Origin: Chloroflexota bacterium
GTDB lineage: Bacteria > Chloroflexota > Anaerolineae > Anaerolineales > Villigracilaceae
Assembly (NCBI GenBank): GCA_016235445.1
Contig: JACRLB010000015.1
Coordinates: 124,001-188,000, forward strand
Reading direction: 5' to 3'
Length of the DNA: 64,000 bases
Under the pieces are notes generated by a model that was not told where the DNA came from, did not search any database, and saw only the letters and a program-made list of their open reading frames with translations. The translations under genes were made by a program, and so were the position numbers. Each line of letters starts with the position of its first letter. The stretch's first letter is position 1. Below, one piece after another: positions 55,719 to 64,000 of the stretch.

Positions 55719-58238
55719 ATGGCTGAAGAAAATTTGATCGCAGGAAATATCGAGTCAGTTGATATTGACGCCCAGATGCGCTCTGCCTATCTCGATTACG
55801 CCATGAGCGTGATCGTGGCGCGCGCCCTTCCAGACGCCCGTGATGGCTTAAAACCTGTTCACAGGCGTATTTTGTATGCCATGCACGAGTTGGGCATCCG
55901 CGCGAACTCTTCCTACAAGAAGTCTGCTCGTATCGTGGGTGAGGTGCTCGGTAAATACCATCCGCATGGTGACTCGGCAGTCTATGAGTCCATGGCGCGT
56001 ATGGCGCAGGATTTCTCCCTGCGGTATCTGCTGGTGGATGGTCAGGGTAACTTCGGCTCGGTGGATGGTGACGCTCCTGCGGCCATGCGTTATACCGAGG
56101 CCCGCCTGCAAAAAATGGCCGAGGAACTGCTGGCTGACCTTGAAAAAGATACGGTGGATTTTGGCCCCAACTTTGACGATTCGCTCGAAGAGCCGCTCGT
56201 TCTTCCCGCGCGGTTGCCGAATCTTCTGCTCAATGGGGCATCGGGTATCGCTGTGGGTATGGCGACCAACATCCCGCCGCAGAATCTGCGCGAGTTGACA
56301 GGCGCGATCAATCACCTGATCGATAATTACGACAAGATCGAAGATGTCACTGTTGACGACTTGATGAAATTTGTGATCGGGCCTGATTTCCCCACGGGCG
56401 GAATCATTGTCGGAACAGAGGGAATTCACTCGGCGTACGGAACAGGCCGAGGTCGAATCGTGATGCGCGGTGTCGCTCACATCGAAGAGACCAAGGCTGG
56501 GCGGTATTACATCAACATTACGGAAATCCCGTACCAGGTCAATAAATCCACGTTGATCGAGCGCATTGCTGAATTGGTCCGTGATGGCAAGGTAGACCAG
56601 ATATCAGACTTGCGCGATGAGTCTGACCAGCGCGGTATGAGCATCATCATCGAGTTGAAGCGCGGCGCGCAACCCAAGAAGGTGTTGAATCAGCTTTATA
56701 AATATACGGCGTTGCAGTCCACGTTTGGCGTGCAAATGCTTTCGCTCGTGGACGGGGAACCACGCACCCTGCCGCTCAAACGCATGTTGCATATCTTCAT
56801 CGAGCACCGCCAGGTGGTCATTGTCCGCCGCACGAATTTTGAATTGGCGAAGGCGCGCGCCCGCCAGCATATTTTGGACGGATATTTGATTGCGCTGAAC
56901 AATATTGAAGCGGTCATCAAAACCATCCGCGAGGCCGAAGATGCAGATGTAGCCAAGACCAACTTGATGACCCGCTTCAAGCTCAGCGAGTTGCAGGCGC
57001 AGGCGATTTTGGATATGCAGTTGCGCCGCCTTGCCGCCCTGGAACGCTGGAAGATCGAAGAAGAACACAAGCAGGTTCAAGCGACGATTGAATATCTTGA
57101 AGACCTGCTTGCCCATCCGAAGAAAGTGCTCGAACTCATAAAATCTGAATTGATCGAGTTGACTGAAAAATACGGCGACGACCGCCGCACGCGCATTGCC
57201 GCGGACGCAAAGGAAGATATCCACGATGAAGACCTGGTGGCGGACGAGTCTGTGCTCATCAGCCTCACCGAGCGCGGATATATCAAACGCGTGGCGGCAT
57301 CTGCCTTCCGCTCGCAAAGCCGCGGCGGGCGCGGCGTGATGGGGCACACCACCAAGGATGAAGACGAAGTGGTCATGCTCATCCCTGCGCGCACCTTGAA
57401 CACGATGTTATTCTTCTCGGATAAGGGCAAGGTGTATTCAGAGAAGGTCTATCAAATCCCTGACTCGGAGCGCGCCACCAAGGGCATTCCATTGGTCAAT
57501 GTCTTGTCGCTTGACCCGAACGAAAAAGTGACCGCCGCCATGGCTGTTGGAGAGTTTTCTGCAAATAGCTTCTGCATGTTGATGACGGGACGCGGCAAGA
57601 TCAAACGCGTGACGATGGAAGAATTCGCATCAGTCCGACCCTCGGGCTTGATTGCCATGTCTTTGGAAGAGGGCGACCAGTTGGGATGGGCGCGTCTCAC
57701 TTCTGGCAAGGATGAGATCATCATCGTCACCGAAAATGGGCAGGCGCTGCGCTTTAGTGAAACCAAAGTCCGTTCGATGGGGCGACAAGCCGCTGGCGTG
57801 CAGGGCATCAAGCTCAAGAAGGATGATGCTGTCACCAGCATGGACGTAGTTGAGAAAGACGGCGCGTTGCTGGTCATCACCACCAAGGGATTCGGCAAGC
57901 AAACCCCGTTAACTGATTACACCGCCAAGGGACGTGCAACGAGCGGCAACTTTACAATTGACCCCAAGGCCTTGAAAGAAATTGGCAAGATCGCCGCCGC
58001 GCGCGTGGTTCAAAAAGCGGACGACCTGACGATCATGACCTCCAACGGCGTGACCCTGCGTTTGAAAGTGAAAGACGTCAAACAATCGGGCCGCGCAACC
58101 AGGGGCGTGCATCTCATCAAGCCGCAGGAGAATGATGCAGTCGCTTCGGTGGCGCGCATCTCTGCCGAAGATCTGAAAAAGGCTGGCGCGCAGATTGCCG
58201 AAAACGAAAAAGTGGAAGAACAACCGAAGCTGGTTTAA
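55719..58238 (+). CDS. gyrA: DNA gyrase subunit A
   Basis: The 839-residue breakage-rejoining subunit of gyrase. The N-terminal winged-helix domain has [14 protein letters not shown] and the quinolone region [12 protein letters not shown], with the wild-type-like Ser86 and Glu90. Catalytic Tyr125 is in [10 protein letters not shown]. The GyrA box reads [11 protein letters not shown], followed by the six-blade C-terminal wrapping domain; the box favours gyrase over topoisomerase IV. GAAGGA precedes the ATG. A strong terminator follows. Confidence 0.95.
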   Translation: MAEENLIAGNIESVDIDAQMRSAYLDYAMSVIVARALPDARDGLKPVHRRILYAMHELGIRANSSYKKSARIVGEVLGKYHPHGDSAVYESMARMAQDFSLRYLLVDGQGNFGSVDGDAPAAMRYTEARLQKMAEELLADLEKDTVDFGPNFDDSLEEPLVLPARLPNLLLNGASGIAVGMATNIPPQNLRELTGAINHLIDNYDKIEDVTVDDLMKFVIGPDFPTGGIIVGTEGIHSAYGTGRGRIVMRGVAHIEETKAGRYYINITEIPYQVNKSTLIERIAELVRDGKVDQISDLRDESDQRGMSIIIELKRGAQPKKVLNQLYKYTALQSTFGVQMLSLVDGEPRTLPLKRMLHIFIEHRQVVIVRRTNFELAKARARQHILDGYLIALNNIEAVIKTIREAEDADVAKTNLMTRFKLSELQAQAILDMQLRRLAALERWKIEEEHKQVQATIEYLEDLLAHPKKVLELIKSELIELTEKYGDDRRTRIAADAKEDIHDEDLVADESVLISLTERGYIKRVAASAFRSQSRGGRGVMGHTTKDEDEVVMLIPARTLNTMLFFSDKGKVYSEKVYQIPDSERATKGIPLVNVLSLDPNEKVTAAMAVGEFSANSFCMLMTGRGKIKRVTMEEFASVRPSGLIAMSLEEGDQLGWARLTSGKDEIIIVTENGQALRFSETKVRSMGRQAAGVQGIKLKKDDAVTSMDVVEKDGALLVITTKGFGKQTPLTDYTAKGRATSGNFTIDPKALKEIGKIAAARVVQKADDLTIMTSNGVTLRLKVKDVKQSGRATRGVHLIKPQENDAVASVARISAEDLKKAGAQIAENEKVEEQPKLV

Positions 58239-58245
58239 ATCAAAA

Positions 58246-58277
58246 AGGACGAGGCTCAAAGCCTCGTCCTTTTTTTA
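58246..58277 (+). terminator. Rho-independent terminator of gyrA
   Basis: The 10-bp stem AGGACGAGGC/GCCTCGTCCT with a 5-nt loop is followed by seven T. Next come two further small hairpins (CCATCAG-CTGATGG and CGGGCAG-CTGCCCG, 58300-58350) that look like a repeat unit. Confidence 0.92.
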
Positions 58278-58354
58278 TTTTCTTCGATTATGACTCTGGA
58301 CTCCATCAGCTTGCTGATGGAAATTTCGGGCAGCAAGCTGCCCGACTCCAGAAA

Positions 58355-58576
58355 TTAAAACCCAATCTTGCCAGTCACCAGCAGGGTCAACGCGCCGATC
58401 ACGCACACAGCCATAAACAACATCACAACAATCACAAAACGCTGAATGGGCGTCATCCCCAAAATGCGGGTTGATCGTCTGCTCGAGTATTCTGTCCCTG
58501 CGGCGGGCTGGAACTTGGCTTCTTCTTCATCGCTGAATGGTTTGGCTGAAACTTGTTCACGAAGATTATCAAACAT
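58355..58576 (-). CDS. Small C-terminally anchored membrane protein
   Basis: A 73-residue protein of unknown function. It has an acidic soluble N-terminus MFDNLREQVSAKPFSDEEE, a basic RRSTRILGMTPIQR and one C-terminal helix (about 46-68, RFVIVVMLFMAVCVIGALTL). GAGGTGA precedes ATG 58576. It is located after birA on the complementary strand and is probably expressed alone. Confidence 0.68.
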   Translation of the reverse strand: MFDNLREQVSAKPFSDEEEAKFQPAAGTEYSSRRSTRILGMTPIQRFVIVVMLFMAVCVIGALTLLVTGKIGF

Positions 58577-58602
58577 GGTCACCTCGATTTTTCACGAGTA
58601 TA

Positions 58603-59379
58603 TCATGCCGCCGGGCGCAGACTCACATCCCCAAAGCGGACGATTACGGAATTGTCATGCAGGTCTTTCAACCTCAAACTTCCATCAGACTCAAGCCCAT
58701 CCACTTTGCCTGAGATGGGAATCTCGCCTCCTCCCTTAACTTCAACCTGCTCGCCACGAAAAGCAAGCGCCTCCTCCCAGGCATGAATCAACTCATCCGT
58801 GCCGAGCCGTTCGCGCCAGTGGATGAACGAAGTCAAAATGCCGAGCAAAATCTCTTCGCGTTTGGGCGGTTTGCTTCCAAGTATCTCTTCAAGGCTGGTC
58901 GCGGGAAATTGCAGTATGTCAGCAGGCGGCACAGATGACTTGTAAATATTGATCCCCATGCCAATCACCAGCGAATCCACATCCTCGCCAGACCAAACGG
59001 ATTCAACCAGAATGCCCGCCGTTTTTTTGCCGTTCAATAAAATATCGTTCGGCCATTTGATCTGTGGGCTGAGTCCGCTTTGAGCGAATGATTCTGCTAT
59101 TGAAAGCGCAGCCAGCCCCACGGTCCGCGAGAGATGCGGGCGCAGGGGAGGGCGCAGGATCAAACTAAAAGCGAGGGCGCTGCCTTTTGGGGTGAACCAT
59201 CTTCGGTTAAGTCTGCCGCGTCCCTGCGTTTGTTCATCCGCCGCCACAATGGATAAATCCTTTGCGCCCTCAGTCGCCCAGGCCAATGCTTCATCGTTGG
59301 TGGAGCCGATGGAATCAAACCAGCGCAAGCCGCCGAGATTTAATTTGGAAAGGGATTTTTTGAGAGTGGATTCGTTCAT
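58603..59379 (-). CDS. birA: Biotin--[acetyl-CoA-carboxylase] ligase
   Basis: A 258-residue class I biotin protein ligase without the N-terminal DNA-binding domain. GRGRLNRRWFTPKGSALAFS is the biotinyl-AMP loop, KWPNDILLNGKKTAGILVES the active-site lysine region and IGMGINIYKS the next core strand. A C-terminal SH3-like domain includes GKVDGLESDGSLRL. It attaches biotin to carboxylase carrier proteins. Confidence 0.92.
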   Translation of the reverse strand: MNESTLKKSLSKLNLGGLRWFDSIGSTNDEALAWATEGAKDLSIVAADEQTQGRGRLNRRWFTPKGSALAFSLILRPPLRPHLSRTVGLAALSIAESFAQSGLSPQIKWPNDILLNGKKTAGILVESVWSGEDVDSLVIGMGINIYKSSVPPADILQFPATSLEEILGSKPPKREEILLGILTSFIHWRERLGTDELIHAWEEALAFRGEQVEVKGGGEIPISGKVDGLESDGSLRLKDLHDNSVIVRFGDVSLRPAA

Positions 59380-59401
59380 GGGGGAGAAGTAGCGGGGAAA
59401 G

Positions 59402-59480
59402 AAGTAAACAGGTATACAAGTCAGTACGTGTCTACGTGTCTACGTGTTTACCTGTCTACCTGTCTACGTATCTACCTGTC
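59402..59480. repeat. Octamer tandem repeat (GTCTACGT/GTCTACCT units)
   Basis: About eight imperfect 8-bp units GTCTACGT, GTTTACCT, GTCTACCT and ATCTACCT run from just after birA to the stop of the M23 peptidase gene. This is the longest unmirrored unit array in the window. Confidence 0.85.
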
Positions 59481-60667
59481 TACTGAACAATATCGTACGG
59501 GTTAATATTCGAACCGCCGATGCGAACTTCAAAATGCAAATGCGCGCCGAATGAATTGCCGGTGTTGCCCGCCGCGCCAATGACCGAGCCTTGCCCAACC
59601 GGAGTACACTGGCTGACATTGATCGTGCTCAAGTGGGCATAGACCGTCACATACCCATTGCCGTGATCGATTTGCACCACATTGCCATAGCCGTAATTCC
59701 AGCCGCCCTGCGCCATCGTCACAATGCCGTTTCCAGCCGCATACACAGGCTCGCCTTCACTCGCCTGAATATCCAAACCTAGGTGGCCCGGGCCGTACCC
59801 ACTGCCCGAAATGGCGTGCGAACTTGCAGGCCAGCCAAAGCCGCTTGCCACAGGCCCGCCGCCGCAACTGTTGGTTGCATTTGAGCCGCCCGTGCCGGTG
59901 TTTGCGCCGCGCCCCGCGGTTTGCAAATCCTGTTCCCAGGCACGCAGATCGCGCGCGCCGCCGGGAATCATCACCAGCGTACCGGGTTCCACATTGGGGT
60001 TGGTCAGGTCAATATTGTTGCCAGGGAAATTAATAATCTCCTCCGCATCCGCATCGAATTTTTCAGCGACCATTTCAAATGTATCGCCATCTTTCCATTC
60101 GTAATACAACCCATCCACCGGCGGGATGGTAAGCTCCATGCCGGGCTTCAAATTGTGCGGGTTATCTTCCAACTGCGTATTGACATATAAAATGGATTCC
60201 GATTTCAGCTTGAATTCATCCGCAATCGCAAGCATGGCATCGCCGCGCGAAACGCGATAGATGACGGATTCGTAACGGGGCCTTTCGGGGATGTTGGTGA
60301 TCAACTGCAATTTGCGCAGGATGGATGGAACCCCGCTTCCTTCCCCGCCGACAATGGGTTCGCCGGCCTGAGGCTGACCTACACTGCCAGTATTCGATTC
60401 GCTGGTTGGCTGTGCGGCAGGGATGTCCACGGCGGCTGGGAGCGTGCTTTTATAATAAAGCGTGGAACCCAGCAAAGCCGCCACAATGAAAATCGTCACC
60501 GCCCAACTGATGATCGAAAAACGATCCACTTTGGGTTTTGCGCGAAGCGCGCCAGAAGCGCGCGGCGAAGTTGGCGGTTCGTTTATGGCAGGCACATCTG
60601 CCTGGGGTATTGGCTTGCGCTTAAATTTTTGGAAGAAAGATCGAATGTTCTCGAAGAAAGATTTCAT
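59480..60667 (-). CDS. Membrane-anchored LysM and M23-family peptidase
   Basis: A 395-residue cell-wall protein. One anchor helix (about 52-70, FSIISWAVTIFIVAALLGST) is followed by a linker, a LysM motif (YRVSRGDAMLAIADEF and LKPGMELTIP) and a second LysM-like repeat (YYEWKDGDTFEMVAEKF). The M23 domain has zinc ligands in GHLGLDI (HxxxD) and HLHFEV (HxH), plus YAHLS. A Ser/Gly/Asn-rich segment precedes the peptidase. It probably cleaves peptidoglycan peptides, or acts as a regulator of amidases. Confidence 0.92.
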   Translation of the reverse strand: MKSFFENIRSFFQKFKRKPIPQADVPAINEPPTSPRASGALRAKPKVDRFSIISWAVTIFIVAALLGSTLYYKSTLPAAVDIPAAQPTSESNTGSVGQPQAGEPIVGGEGSGVPSILRKLQLITNIPERPRYESVIYRVSRGDAMLAIADEFKLKSESILYVNTQLEDNPHNLKPGMELTIPPVDGLYYEWKDGDTFEMVAEKFDADAEEIINFPGNNIDLTNPNVEPGTLVMIPGGARDLRAWEQDLQTAGRGANTGTGGSNATNSCGGGPVASGFGWPASSHAISGSGYGPGHLGLDIQASEGEPVYAAGNGIVTMAQGGWNYGYGNVVQIDHGNGYVTVYAHLSTINVSQCTPVGQGSVIGAAGNTGNSFGAHLHFEVRIGGSNINPYDIVQ

Positions 60668-60714
60668 TTTGATATGCGGCTCTTTTGGGGATGCCCCGCA
60701 AAAGCGGCTTTGAA

Positions 60715-61992
60715 CTAGGCATCTCTGGTGAGGTTTTCAAGAAACTCTAAATTATTTCTGGATTTTTCCATGCGGGTGATGATGGCTTCGGTTGCCACAG
60801 AATTATCCATGCCCGCGCCCTGGGGCGGGGGGGAGGTCATCTGAATGAACATACGTCGCATCAGCCAGACGCGCTGGAGCAGGTCGGGGCCGAGCAACAG
60901 GTCTTCGCGGCGGGTGGACGAGCGTTCGATATCCACTGCGGGGAAGGTACGGCGTTCCTGCAACTTGCGGGAGAGGATCAACTCCATGTTGCCGGTGCCT
61001 TTGAATTCCTCGTACACAACGTCATCCAAACGGGAGCCAGTGTCCACGAGGCAGGTGGCAATGATGGTGAGCGAGCCGCCGTCTTCCACGTTGCGCGCCG
61101 CGCCGAAGAATCGCTTGGGCGGGTACAGCGCGGAGGGGTCCATACCGCCGGAGAGGGTACGGCCCGATGGGTTGACAACCAGGTTATAGGCACGGGCGAG
61201 GCGGGTGATCGAGTCCATTAAGATTACCACATGGCGTCCGATCTCCACCAAACGCTTAGCGCGCTCTAAGGCCAATTCCGCTGTGCGGACGTGGGAGGTG
61301 ACGGGTTCATCGAATGTCGAGGCGACCACTTCCGCATCCACCGAGCGGTCCATATCGGTCACTTCCTCGGGGCGTTCACCGATCAATGCAATGATCAGGT
61401 GTACGTCTGGGTATTTGGTTGAAATGGAGTTTGCAATTTGCTTGAGAATTGTAGTCTTGCCCGCCTTGGGAGGAGAAACGATCAATCCGCGCTGGCCCCT
61501 GCCTATGGGTGCAATCAGGTTAATCAAGCGGGGCGCTAACGTGCTGTGGTCGGTTTCAAGGTCAAAACGAACTTCTGGAAAAATAGGAGTGAGGTTTTCA
61601 AAAACAACCCTGCGTGCGCCAGTCTCTGGTTCCAGCCCGTTGATCGATTCTACTTTGAGCAGGCCGAAATGCCGTTCACTTTCACGGGGCGGGCGCACCT
61701 GCCCAATGACGAGATCGCCTGCGCGAAGGTCGTATTTTCTTAATTGCGCCTGCGAAACGTACACATCCTGGTCGCTAATTCGATAATTGGTGGCTCGCAG
61801 GAAGCCGATCCCTTCGCTCATGATCTCGAGGATGCCGCCGCGCAGTTCAATGCCCTCCTTTTGCGCTTCGGCCTCGCGGATCAGCATGGCGAGGGTTTCT
61901 TTTTTCAGGCGATTAAAGTTGGGGATATTGAAACTCTTCGCCATTGCGCGCAGTTTGGAAAGGGGTTCGTTCTCTAGTTCAAGTATTTTCAT
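60715..61992 (-). CDS. rho: Transcription termination factor Rho
   Basis: A 425-residue hexameric RNA-dependent ATPase. It has an N-terminal Rho-N helix bundle (about 1-45), a cold-shock RNA-binding domain (about 50-125, with GGILEIMSEGIGFLR), Walker A SPPKAGKTT (173-181), ALIGERPEEVTDM, Walker B VVILMDSITRLARAYN and GGMDPSALYPPKRFFGAARN with the Q/R loop nearby. There is no long inserted domain as in actinobacterial Rho. Its 5' gap (61993-62285) has no gene and could be a regulatory leader. Confidence 0.95.
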   Translation of the reverse strand: MKILELENEPLSKLRAMAKSFNIPNFNRLKKETLAMLIREAEAQKEGIELRGGILEIMSEGIGFLRATNYRISDQDVYVSQAQLRKYDLRAGDLVIGQVRPPRESERHFGLLKVESINGLEPETGARRVVFENLTPIFPEVRFDLETDHSTLAPRLINLIAPIGRGQRGLIVSPPKAGKTTILKQIANSISTKYPDVHLIIALIGERPEEVTDMDRSVDAEVVASTFDEPVTSHVRTAELALERAKRLVEIGRHVVILMDSITRLARAYNLVVNPSGRTLSGGMDPSALYPPKRFFGAARNVEDGGSLTIIATCLVDTGSRLDDVVYEEFKGTGNMELILSRKLQERRTFPAVDIERSSTRREDLLLGPDLLQRVWLMRRMFIQMTSPPPQGAGMDNSVATEAIITRMEKSRNNLEFLENLTRDA

Positions 61993-62285
61993 GTTTTATT
62001 CTCTTGGGGAATTTGGGATATGAAAGCAAACTAACCAGCTCCCCCTGTGGTGGTGGGCTGGCGATTTTCCTTAGGATGTTTGTGAAAGTGGGAGTTCAGT
62101 CAAGGTTCTCGTTACAATTTCCAGGCACAATTGATCTGCGCATGGCGTTCTACAAAGTTTTGTTGGCAATCATCAGGGGAGATGTTTCGGATTATAGCAC
62201 TGACACCAGAGCGATGCAAGGCATCTCATATTAAATTTTCCCCGTCGTGTATACGGTTTTGCAAATCCAAAGACAGTAAGGCAGA

Positions 62286-62322
62286 TTAAAAACACATCGA
62301 GTACGCAGTACTCGATGTGTTT
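62286..62322 (-). terminator. Terminator of the SQR-small protein unit
   Basis: A 14-bp perfect stem AACACATCGAGTAC/GTACTCGATGTGTT with a 3-nt loop; the minus strand continues with TTTTTAAT. It lies 28 bp after the small gene. Confidence 0.88.
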
Positions 62323-62350
62323 TGAGAACGCGGGGATATGCGCCGCTTCG

Positions 62351-62479
62351 TTACGAACGCTTGCTCTGATACACCGCCATCAATATCTTGATGTTCAGGA
62401 CGATAAAACGCCATGCCTGGTACAGTTTGAAGTTCATCCAAAATTTTTCAGCGCGTGAGAATTCCTGTTGGGTATTCAT
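62351..62479 (-). CDS. 42-residue small protein cotranscribed with the SQR-like gene
   Basis: It reads MNTQQEFSRAEKFWMNFKLY and then QAWRFIVLNIKILMAVYQSK. The GGAGCAAC Shine-Dalgarno sequence is 3-8 nt upstream, and the gap to the SQR stop is only 10 bp. A terminator follows. The basic, aromatic helix could lie along the membrane and assist the monotopic flavoprotein. No known family was recognised. Confidence 0.7.
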   Translation of the reverse strand: MNTQQEFSRAEKFWMNFKLYQAWRFIVLNIKILMAVYQSKRS

Positions 62480-62489
62480 TGAGTTGCTC

Positions 62490-63929
62490 CTATTCAGGGA
62501 TGAGTGTCCAGCCGGGGCGGGCTTTGAACTTCCACATAAAGGTGTGATGGAGCATGAATTTCATCCACGCGCCGCTGACGCCCATCTCGAGGTGGGATGT
62601 GAAAAGGTCGCGCCCGAATTCGTTTTGGTATTTTTTACGGTCAGGCACCACGGGGCGCATCACGATGGTGACGGCGTTGCCATCCCAAAGTGAGTCGCCC
62701 ATGCTGGCGATGCAGGCGGCTACCATTTCGGTCATGGGTTCGCTGTGGGTGGTCTTGCCGGTTTCGATCAGGTCGGCGATGTTCAGGGCCACCAATCGTC
62801 CGATTACGCCGCTGACCATGCCGGTGCGCGGCGGAGCTGGGGCAATGAGCAGGTTGTTCTTGTTGGTGAACGGCTTGGAGATGGGCCCGGGCGGCGCAAA
62901 TGCAATGCCCGCCGCGAAGACGTTTGGGTAGGCGGGAGTCTGATAGGTGGAGGGCCATGCCTCAGGCGTTTGAGCAAGCTCGGGGTAGGGAAGACCGTAT
63001 TTACCGTCCACCAGAACGAAGCCTGCGGGGTTGGTCATTTTGGAGGTGATATCCTCGCCGTTTTTGTTGACGTACTTGAAGGGCTGTCCCTTGAACGCGG
63101 GGATGAGCATGGCAAAATCGAAATCGGTTGTGCCTTCGTCTCCCTCGTAGTTCTGCCAGTGGATTTTGCCTTCCTCCACTTTTGTAACCCCGGTTTGAAC
63201 TTGATAGCGAATGCCGTGATCGTTGAACACGGATTGGATAAATTCTTCGCTTCGCATCACGTGGCCGTTGCGTTTGATCTGCACGCCGTTGACGCCGAAA
63301 TCTCCGAGCAACGGTTCGTTGGAAAGCCAGAGGATATCCGCTTTGTCGCGCAGTCCCTTTTTGACCAGGTCCTTGTGTACGTTGACGATGTACTCGAATG
63401 CCGCGCCCTGACAGGTGGCGCCGGGGTGACCGGTGCCAATAACCATCTTCACGGTCTCGCCTTTTTTCATGCGCTCACACATTGCGAGGTAGGAATCCCG
63501 CGTTTTGACGGCGTGCGGCAGGGAGCAGATCGAGTGGGTGAATCCGTTTTCGGGGCCGAGGCCGGGCGTGCCGGCAAAGTTTAGGAGTGGCCCGGGCGCG
63601 ATCACAAGGTAGTCATAGTCCAGGCGGATTTCATTGCCCGTGCCGACTTCCTCGCCCAGCACGTATTGGTCGCCGGCATCGGGGTGAATTTCCTTTGCGG
63701 CGGCGTGGACGAACCGCACATTTTTGCGGTCGTATACTGGTTTGAGTTTGAAGATGGTCTGCTCTGGCTTCATGTGCCCCACGCCCAGCCATACCCAGGA
63801 GGGAAGATAACTAAACACGTCGCGATTGCTGATGACCGTGATCTCATGTTTTTTGCCGAGTTTGCTTCCGAGATACAATGCCGCAGTATGCCCGGCAAAC
63901 CCCGCGCCAATTACAACAACTTTTGCCAT
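62490..63929 (-). CDS. Sulfide:quinone oxidoreductase-like FAD protein
   Basis: A 479-residue two-dinucleotide-binding flavoprotein. VVVIGAGFAGHTAALYLG (5-22) binds FAD, DYDYLVIAPGP is the ATG-like motif, and GTGHPGATCQGAAFEYI holds the conserved active-site Cys of SQR-type enzymes. FAAGIAFAPPGPISKP is the second FAD contact. The C-terminal helix-rich region GAWMKFMLHHTFMWKFKARP should dip into the membrane. A second catalytic Cys is not certain (VAACIASMG is a candidate). It probably oxidises sulfide or a related thiol to reduce quinone. Confidence 0.85.
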   Translation of the reverse strand: MAKVVVIGAGFAGHTAALYLGSKLGKKHEITVISNRDVFSYLPSWVWLGVGHMKPEQTIFKLKPVYDRKNVRFVHAAAKEIHPDAGDQYVLGEEVGTGNEIRLDYDYLVIAPGPLLNFAGTPGLGPENGFTHSICSLPHAVKTRDSYLAMCERMKKGETVKMVIGTGHPGATCQGAAFEYIVNVHKDLVKKGLRDKADILWLSNEPLLGDFGVNGVQIKRNGHVMRSEEFIQSVFNDHGIRYQVQTGVTKVEEGKIHWQNYEGDEGTTDFDFAMLIPAFKGQPFKYVNKNGEDITSKMTNPAGFVLVDGKYGLPYPELAQTPEAWPSTYQTPAYPNVFAAGIAFAPPGPISKPFTNKNNLLIAPAPPRTGMVSGVIGRLVALNIADLIETGKTTHSEPMTEMVAACIASMGDSLWDGNAVTIVMRPVVPDRKKYQNEFGRDLFTSHLEMGVSGAWMKFMLHHTFMWKFKARPGWTLIPE

Positions 63930-63980
63930 AGATCATTTTCTCCTTGGGTTTATAGTATGAGTAGATCACGAAAGCGTAGC

Positions 63981-63996
63981 AACGACTTTAGTCGTT
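63981..63996. repeat. Small palindrome of the TTTAG type at the window edge
   Basis: AACGACTTTAGTCGTT is a near-perfect palindrome of the same style as the GTCCGCTTTAGCGGAC and AGTCGCCTTTAGGCGACT units in M3. It may be the edge of another M3-type element. Confidence 0.55.
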
Positions 63997-64000
63997 AGAG

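Noticed and set aside
56604-57347. Minus-strand open frame of about 247 codons inside gyrA
   Set aside because: Antisense to a strongly conserved gene; composition is typical of a GC-driven shadow frame.
55719-58238. ParC/topoisomerase IV instead of GyrA
   Set aside because: The GyrA box (SQSRGGRG) and full six-blade C-terminal domain favour gyrase.

Overview
The window looks like chromosome of an anaerobic or microaerobic Chloroflexota bacterium, most likely class Anaerolineae. This is inferred from the gene mix: a Wood-Ljungdahl CO dehydrogenase/acetyl-CoA synthase locus beside an archaeal-type HMG-CoA synthase, many GT4 glycosyltransferases, a PIG-L deacetylase, Pro/Thr-rich lipoproteins, and heavy loading with small palindromic repeats. 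No sequence search was possible, so the taxonomy is an inference. There is no rRNA, CRISPR array, prophage or full insertion sequence with a transposase. One tRNA gene (Leu, anticodon CAG) is present.

Layout. 1-5.2 kb: CODH/ACS locus, with acsB (cut by the window edge), acsA and an HMA-fold protein on the minus strand, diverging from two overlapping CooC-type ATPase genes. 5.3-11.5 kb: DEAD-box helicase with a terminator-like leader, BrnT/BrnA-like toxin-antitoxin pair, EamA permease, GT4, a PTPS-like protein, a zinc-type alcohol dehydrogenase and a PilZ protein. 11.5-22 kb: PIG-L deacetylase, greA, lysS, kynureninase, META-domain lipoprotein, RluA-type pseudouridine synthase, two-component pair, lytic transglycosylase and a Q/P-rich membrane protein behind a LexA-like operator. 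22.4-30.3 kb: surface polysaccharide genes (GT4, SDR, sulfotransferase, lipoprotein, WecA/MraY-type transferase, heparinase II/III family). 30.4-36.8 kb: compatible-solute locus, with two GT4 genes and a USP-USP-GpgS fusion diverging from a GH13_18 phosphorylase. 36.8-39.1 kb: archaeal-type HMG-CoA synthase paired with a thiolase homologue that has lost active-site residues. 39.3-42.4 kb: decayed and accessory strip with a HAD remnant, a frameshifted EamA gene and two toxin-antitoxin cassettes separated by copies of one gene's 3' end. 42.4-47 kb: CarD-like regulator, GH130 phosphorylase, two-domain GT4, SRPBCC protein. 47.5-54.2 kb: thrC, AI-2E family permease, GT2, MATE, then etfBA. 54.3-64 kb: small membrane proteins, tRNA-Leu, gyrA, birA, LysM/M23 peptidase, rho, a 42-residue small protein and an SQR-like flavoprotein.

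The most distinctive feature is the repeat population. At least three MITE-like families (called M1, M2, M3 here) and a class of hairpins built from imperfect 7-9 bp tandem units fill the gaps between genes. Several are nested, and an uninterrupted copy of the target elsewhere in the window defines the insertion points: M1 sits in M2 with an 8-bp duplication, a repeat hairpin sits in an M3 palindrome, and a 130-bp element has an 8-bp duplication. The same kinds of repeat occur in frame inside genes (acsB, GT4, alcohol dehydrogenase, RluA family, heparinase family), where they add short low-complexity peptides.

Expression signals fall into two groups. Many genes have a clear Shine-Dalgarno sequence. 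Another set lacks one and has a -10-like hexamer 6-8 nt before the ATG, as expected for leaderless mRNAs. Products were assigned from motifs read by eye; exact substrates of glycosyltransferases, phosphorylases and permeases are not resolved.
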